Part shown: piece after piece, positions 5,039 to 8,674 of the stretch
Position numbering within the stretch: the first letter of the stretch is position 1
Layout: each line of letters starts with the position of its first letter
Source of the DNA: an uncultured Lachnospira sp.
GTDB taxonomy: Bacteria > Bacillota > Clostridia > Lachnospirales > Lachnospiraceae
Length of the DNA stretch: 8,674 nucleotides
Direction: 5' to 3'
Assembly: GCA_934358235.1 (NCBI GenBank)
Contig: CAKRKK010000096.1
Location: 1 to 8,674 of the forward strand
Translations under genes and position numbers: made by a program
Notes under the pieces: model-generated
Seen by the model: the letters and a program-made list of their open reading frames with translations, nothing else
What the model was told of the DNA's origin: nothing
The model's database searches: none

Positions 5039-7369
5039 TCAGATACAAATCCCATTTTTTATAGTTCTGCTTGGATGACACGTAAAATATATTATCTGAT
5101 AATCCTTAGTGAGTGTATTTATAAGTGCCTTAGCACCATTTATAATGTTATCATCCATATTAACAAAAGGATCATCCATAATTATAAATGGTTTATCATC
5201 CTTATACATAGCATTAATAAATGCAAGTCTTAAACATAAGCTGGCTATATCCTTTGAACCTGAACTAAAAAAACGAAGTTCTCTTTCCTGTCCATATTCG
5301 TTCTTAAGAAGCCTGTTATTAACATCAATACTATACTTGTCGTGGAAGTCCGTTGCGTTGTTACATATATCAATATATTCATTAAATTTATTTTTAACTG
5401 AAACCTGATATTTATATGAAAATGATATTCTGGCCTTTATAAGATATTCTCTTGTCAGCTTCAGATTGTTATAATTTTTTAGTCGTATTTCATAATCCTC
5501 CATAAGCTCAGAGAGTATATTATTTTTATCTGTAAGCTCATCAAGTTTATCCTGATATATACTTAATTGTACGCTATATCCAGCTATATCATCGTTATGC
5601 TGTTTAAGTTTTTTCTCTATATCATCCAGCCTGCTGTTAAGTATAGACACATTTACAGTGTGTTCCAGCATATCATCCGACTTTTGGCTTAAGATTATAT
5701 CTATATCCTTATGCTGGCTTACAAATAAATCAAATGCATTATATGCATCATCATACTCTTTTCTTATATGTCCGATTATTTCAATATTTTGCTGCATTTT
5801 ATAAAGACAATTGCTGCATTCCTTTATAAGCAGTATAACATCCTGATTATTGCTATCATCTGTTGTAATATTAGTCAGTACAGGCGGTAAATAATTATCA
5901 AAGCTGGCTATAAAGCTGCTTATTTTTCTGATATATCCGTTAATATCAGCCTGCTTATACTGGGTATTATAATTATTTATCTGTTGAAGGATTTCTTCAT
6001 ACTCGTATAATCTGTTATCTATGGATGACAATATATAAACTACATCCGGACCAAAATCAATATCGTGTGTATCAAGCCATTGTTTTATTAATAGATATTG
6101 TTTTTTATAATCGTTTTTTAATTCATTAATATGTGTATTATTAGCTGTTTTCCTTTTATTATACACTATTCCAGCGATTATAAATATAATTCCTACTGGT
6201 ATCAGTAGTATGCCAGCACCAGTTATAGCACCGGTTATAATAAAAAGCAGACCTGCAGCTATTGCTGTTATCAAAAGCGGGCTTACACGTTTGTCATTAA
6301 CAGATGCATTGCTTTGTATTGCAGCCTTTATATCCTTCAGATGATTTATGTTATCAAGCTGTTCTTTGATTTCGTAATGTGAATAGCCAGAAACCTCAGC
6401 TTTAAGCTTATACAATCTTTCGTACTGTGCCCTGCCAGGGTTCAGCTCTTTTAGCTGGCTGTATTTATCTAGTGCCTTGTCTGCATACTGTATATTCGTG
6501 TAAACATCAGTAATATCTGGAAGCCTGCCGTATTCTTCAAGCTTTTCCTCATAGGCCTGCTTTTTTTCTTCAAGCTGTCTGCTATATATGTTATATTGCT
6601 TTAGAATCCCCTGCGTTTCGTTGTAATAGCTTGCTTTATCAAGTTCTTCCTTTATATGCTGCTTTGTATAGGACAGCTTCTTAATATTTTCTTCGTTATC
6701 TTTTATATAGCTGATAGTTGTGTCTATACTAGCTTCTAATATTGGAATTTCTTTTAACTCAGCCCGTATTGCATTGAGCTTTTCCTTACGTTTATAAAGC
6801 TCCCCTGTTTTTCTGTCAGGACTTAAAGCATTAAGTCTGGCATCCATATTTTTTATAACCTTATCAAAGTTATTGACATTCTTAGTGTCTGACTGCTCAT
6901 TACCTAGCAGTGCTTCTATATCGCCTGTACTTTCTGTTAAGCAGTTATTTTCATATATGCATAATGTCTTTTTAAATGTATCGCTGTCTATTTTAAAGAT
7001 TTCATATCCGATATTAGAGCTGTAATCTAGTGAAGCCAGCTTTGTTTGCTGGTCAATCAGCCGGAAGGTATCATCCTTGTCTTTTGTTTCAAAGGTTCTG
7101 TATATTGTATAGCTTTTATTGTCAAGCAGAAAGGTTATATTCCCACCATAAACGCCACCATTCCAGGGTTTATAACGTTTTTTTTCGTTATCATAGAAAT
7201 CTCTTTTAGAGGAATTATCAAAGCCATAAAACATGACCTTAATGAATGCTGTAAGTGTGCTTTTCCCCCATCCGTTTTCCTCTATAAACTGATTAAGACC
7301 GTCATTAAAGCTTATATCCAGGTTATTAAACTTACCAAAATTGTCTATGTGCAGGCTGATTAATTTCAT
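5039..7369 (-). CDS. SbcC/YhaN-like SMC-type ATPase with membrane hairpin
   Basis: The protein has 776 residues. The N-terminal ATPase half starts with MKLISLHIDNFGKF and has the Walker A variant EENGWGKST (30-38), then FYGF and RYKPWNGGVYGG (65-76). Coiled-coil-like charged stretches run at about 190-350 and 410-660. Between them is a very hydrophobic hairpin (about 364-403), long enough for two membrane passes, followed by YNKRK. The C-terminal half has an ABC-type signature SSGSKDIASLCLRLA (702-716), Walker B FIIMDDP (728-734), a D-loop FVNMDD and a switch His765 (YFTCHPSR). The layout matches the YhaN group (COG4717), relatives of SbcC/Rad50 that pair with a nuclease. The start overlaps the stop of the metallophosphoesterase gene by 4 nt (ATGA), so the two are translationally coupled. 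It probably clamps or processes DNA ends, possibly at the membrane. The function of this group is poorly known. Confidence 0.85.
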   Translation of the reverse strand: MKLISLHIDNFGKFNNLDISFNDGLNQFIEENGWGKSTLTAFIKVMFYGFDNSSKRDFYDNEKKRYKPWNGGVYGGNITFLLDNKSYTIYRTFETKDKDDTFRLIDQQTKLASLDYSSNIGYEIFKIDSDTFKKTLCIYENNCLTESTGDIEALLGNEQSDTKNVNNFDKVIKNMDARLNALSPDRKTGELYKRKEKLNAIRAELKEIPILEASIDTTISYIKDNEENIKKLSYTKQHIKEELDKASYYNETQGILKQYNIYSRQLEEKKQAYEEKLEEYGRLPDITDVYTNIQYADKALDKYSQLKELNPGRAQYERLYKLKAEVSGYSHYEIKEQLDNINHLKDIKAAIQSNASVNDKRVSPLLITAIAAGLLFIITGAITGAGILLIPVGIIFIIAGIVYNKRKTANNTHINELKNDYKKQYLLIKQWLDTHDIDFGPDVVYILSSIDNRLYEYEEILQQINNYNTQYKQADINGYIRKISSFIASFDNYLPPVLTNITTDDSNNQDVILLIKECSNCLYKMQQNIEIIGHIRKEYDDAYNAFDLFVSQHKDIDIILSQKSDDMLEHTVNVSILNSRLDDIEKKLKQHNDDIAGYSVQLSIYQDKLDELTDKNNILSELMEDYEIRLKNYNNLKLTREYLIKARISFSYKYQVSVKNKFNEYIDICNNATDFHDKYSIDVNNRLLKNEYGQERELRFFSSGSKDIASLCLRLAFINAMYKDDKPFIIMDDPFVNMDDNIINGAKALINTLTKDYQIIYFTCHPSRTIKNGICI

Positions 7370-8475
7370 ATATATTCTTCTCCCATCAAAGCATTAATTC
7401 CAATAGCTATAACTGCAGCTTTAGTATCATTATCAAGCGTATCATCAGCCTTTACAAGCCGTACAAGCTCTCCTTTTACCGAATTCTCATACAGTAAATT
7501 ATCATAATCTATTCTTATACAAGAATTATCATATAACTTAAAATAATAATATTTATCAGAAAACATCATTGAAATATATTCTATATTCTTTTCACAATTT
7601 ACATCTGTAGCACCTGTAAGCACAACTTTAAGCATGCTGGAAGGACTATAATGCTTCCTATCAAGTTCATATTGTATATTACTAATTATTTCGGAGGAGT
7701 TAAGACAATCCGATATGTCAACCTCTGCCTCATACAGACACCTGGAAGCTATAGGTATTAATTCGTGGTCTGTAAGCGTATTATTATTCACCTCAATAAC
7801 AACGAAGCCATGTTCACCACATTCGTCAAAGCCTCTGCCTTCAAGACAGCCTGGATAACAGTAAATACCTCTTGCATCAAGACTTTCTTTCTTATATGAA
7901 TGTATATGTCCAAGTGCCAGATAATCTATTCCTTTATTCTTAAGGAGTCTGAGTGATATATCCAGATAGTCCTTACTGCTTTTTGTTTCAGTTTCCTGAC
8001 CATGAAGCATGACTATATTAAAGCAATTATTATCAAGTATAAGGGAATTATAAATAATGTCGGAATTATCCGCTGTAAGTTCTATACCACTAATAACAAT
8101 TGTGCTATTATCCTTTTCTGATGTAACTCGGTATTTTGTCCATTCGGTGTTGAACAGCTTTAAATTATCTGGAATATTATTCATTCCGATAAACAGATTT
8201 CCAGCATCATGATTACCCTTAAGATAATAAAATATAATATCCGGATTACACGTAACTGCTGAAAGAAAAACATTACGTGCAGTTGCTGATATATTTTTCT
8301 TATCATACAGATCACCGGATATAAGAATATGATGTATATCGTTCTCGTTGGCATATGTAATCATCTTTTGAAATGTGACTAACAGCTCTGCCCTTCGTTC
8401 TTTTGCCTGTTTGCTGGTAAGATTACCTGTCAGGTTAGAATCCAGATGCAGGTCTGCACAATGTATCAGCTTCAT
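7366..8475 (-). CDS. SbcD/YhaO-like metallophosphoesterase, predicted DNA exonuclease
   Basis: The protein has 369 residues. All calcineurin-type metallophosphoesterase motifs are present in order: DLHLD (8-12, Asp8 and His10), SGDLYD (53-58, Asp55), GNHD (87-90, Asn88 and His89), MLHGQ (His158) and GHIH (189-192, His190 and His192). These ligate two metal ions, normally Mn, in Mre11/SbcD nucleases. The C-terminal part (about 230-369) is less conserved and probably forms the capping and partner-binding region. The start at 8475 has AGGAG 12 nt upstream, a somewhat long spacing, and the start MKLIHCADLHLD is the usual beginning of the fold. It is the first gene of the unit and is coupled to the ATPase gene by an ATGA overlap. 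In B. subtilis the comparable pair is yhaO-yhaN. Nuclease activity is inferred from intact motifs. Confidence 0.87.
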   Translation of the reverse strand: MKLIHCADLHLDSNLTGNLTSKQAKERRAELLVTFQKMITYANENDIHHILISGDLYDKKNISATARNVFLSAVTCNPDIIFYYLKGNHDAGNLFIGMNNIPDNLKLFNTEWTKYRVTSEKDNSTIVISGIELTADNSDIIYNSLILDNNCFNIVMLHGQETETKSSKDYLDISLRLLKNKGIDYLALGHIHSYKKESLDARGIYCYPGCLEGRGFDECGEHGFVVIEVNNNTLTDHELIPIASRCLYEAEVDISDCLNSSEIISNIQYELDRKHYSPSSMLKVVLTGATDVNCEKNIEYISMMFSDKYYYFKLYDNSCIRIDYDNLLYENSVKGELVRLVKADDTLDNDTKAAVIAIGINALMGEEYI

Positions 8476-8528
8476 AATGTTATTATACTCCTATTACTCT
8501 TATAAGTTTTATTACATCATTATATTAA

Positions 8529-8557
8529 CATATACCGAACATATTTTCTAGTATCAA
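8529..8557 (-). promoter_or_regulatory. Candidate promoter of the SbcD/SbcC-like operon
   Basis: The minus strand has TTGATA (8552-8557), a 17-nt spacer and TATATG (8529-8534), 9 of 12 consensus positions. It would give a leader of about 45 nt before the start at 8475. A TATAAT further upstream (about 8584-8589) has no usable -35. The region lies after the terminator of the upstream gene, so a promoter is expected, but this exact choice is uncertain. Confidence 0.35.
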
Positions 8558-8631
8558 AGTTGATGGCTTTTGACCCTGACATCATTATAATACAATATAT
8601 TTATCTGCTGATTTACCATAAATATTAATAA

Positions 8632-8671
8632 CAAAAATGAGCCACTATACTTAAAAAGTATAATGACTCAT
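8632..8671 (-). terminator. Rho-independent terminator of an unseen upstream minus-strand gene
   Basis: The arms 8637-8651 and 8657-8671 pair over 15 positions with a 5-nt loop. On the minus-strand RNA all 15 pairs form, two as G-U wobbles; on the plus strand those two become C-A mismatches. The minus-strand stem is followed by TTTTTG (8632-8637). Strand asymmetry and U-tract both say it ends a gene that lies beyond the right edge of the window and is transcribed in the same direction as the SbcD-like operon. Confidence 0.8.
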
Positions 8672-8674
8672 AAC

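Noticed and set aside
4987..5055. Longer N-terminus for RimM starting at 5055
   Set aside because: The extra 23 residues are cysteine-rich and not RimM-like, they would overlap the preceding gene, and the start at 4986 has a well-spaced GAGG site.
5003..5408. Plus-strand open frames opposite the ATPase gene
   Set aside because: They lack ribosome binding sites and recognisable motifs, and lie antisense to a gene with intact family motifs.
1..8674. CRISPR array, tRNA, rRNA, insertion sequence or phage att site
   Set aside because: No regularly spaced repeats, tRNA-like clover-leaf, rRNA core, transposase or integrase was seen on either strand.

Overview
The window is AT-rich, with many ATA and TTA codons and strong AGGAGG-type ribosome binding sites. 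Its gene content (rimM, rplS, lepB, a YhaO/YhaN-like pair, HD-GYP signalling, a prepilin) points to a low-GC Firmicute, most likely a Clostridia/Lachnospiraceae-type gut bacterium. This placement is an inference from gene content and style; no rRNA gene is present.

All genes except one lie on the minus strand. Read in the direction of transcription, from the high-coordinate end:
(1) A hairpin near 8637-8671 terminates an unseen upstream gene.
(2) A translationally coupled pair follows: an SbcD/YhaO-like metallophosphoesterase (7366-8475) and an SbcC/YhaN-like SMC-type ATPase (5039-7369). It is probably a DNA-end processing or repair complex.
(3) rimM (4468-4986), the 16S rRNA processing factor, starts 52 nt after the ATPase gene.
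(4) After a 183-nt gap with its own promoter and a structured leader comes rplS (3937-4284), ribosomal protein L19. The trmD gene that normally separates rimM and rplS is absent.
(5) A perfect 20-bp inverted repeat (3873-3920) terminates both rplS and the only plus-strand gene, an orphan type IV prepilin-like protein (3393-3836).
(6) Divergent from the prepilin is a three-gene operon: a tandem HD-GYP protein with a degenerate first domain (1931-3199), a peptidase-U32-like cysteine-rich protein (915-1904) and a small HD-domain hydrolase (363-893).
(7) After a weak terminator, a perfect consensus promoter drives lepB, signal peptidase I, whose first 73 codons are in the window.

The commonly seen Firmicute order is rpsP-KH-rimM-trmD-rplS-lepB. 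Here that backbone is still recognisable but altered at three points. SbcCD-like genes lie upstream of rimM, trmD is missing, and a prepilin/HD-GYP/U32/HD block of about 3.5 kb sits between rplS and lepB. That block pairs a surface pilin-like protein with a predicted cyclic-di-GMP phosphodiesterase from one intergenic region. It is the most likely place for an undescribed functional unit, although joint function is only an inference from position.
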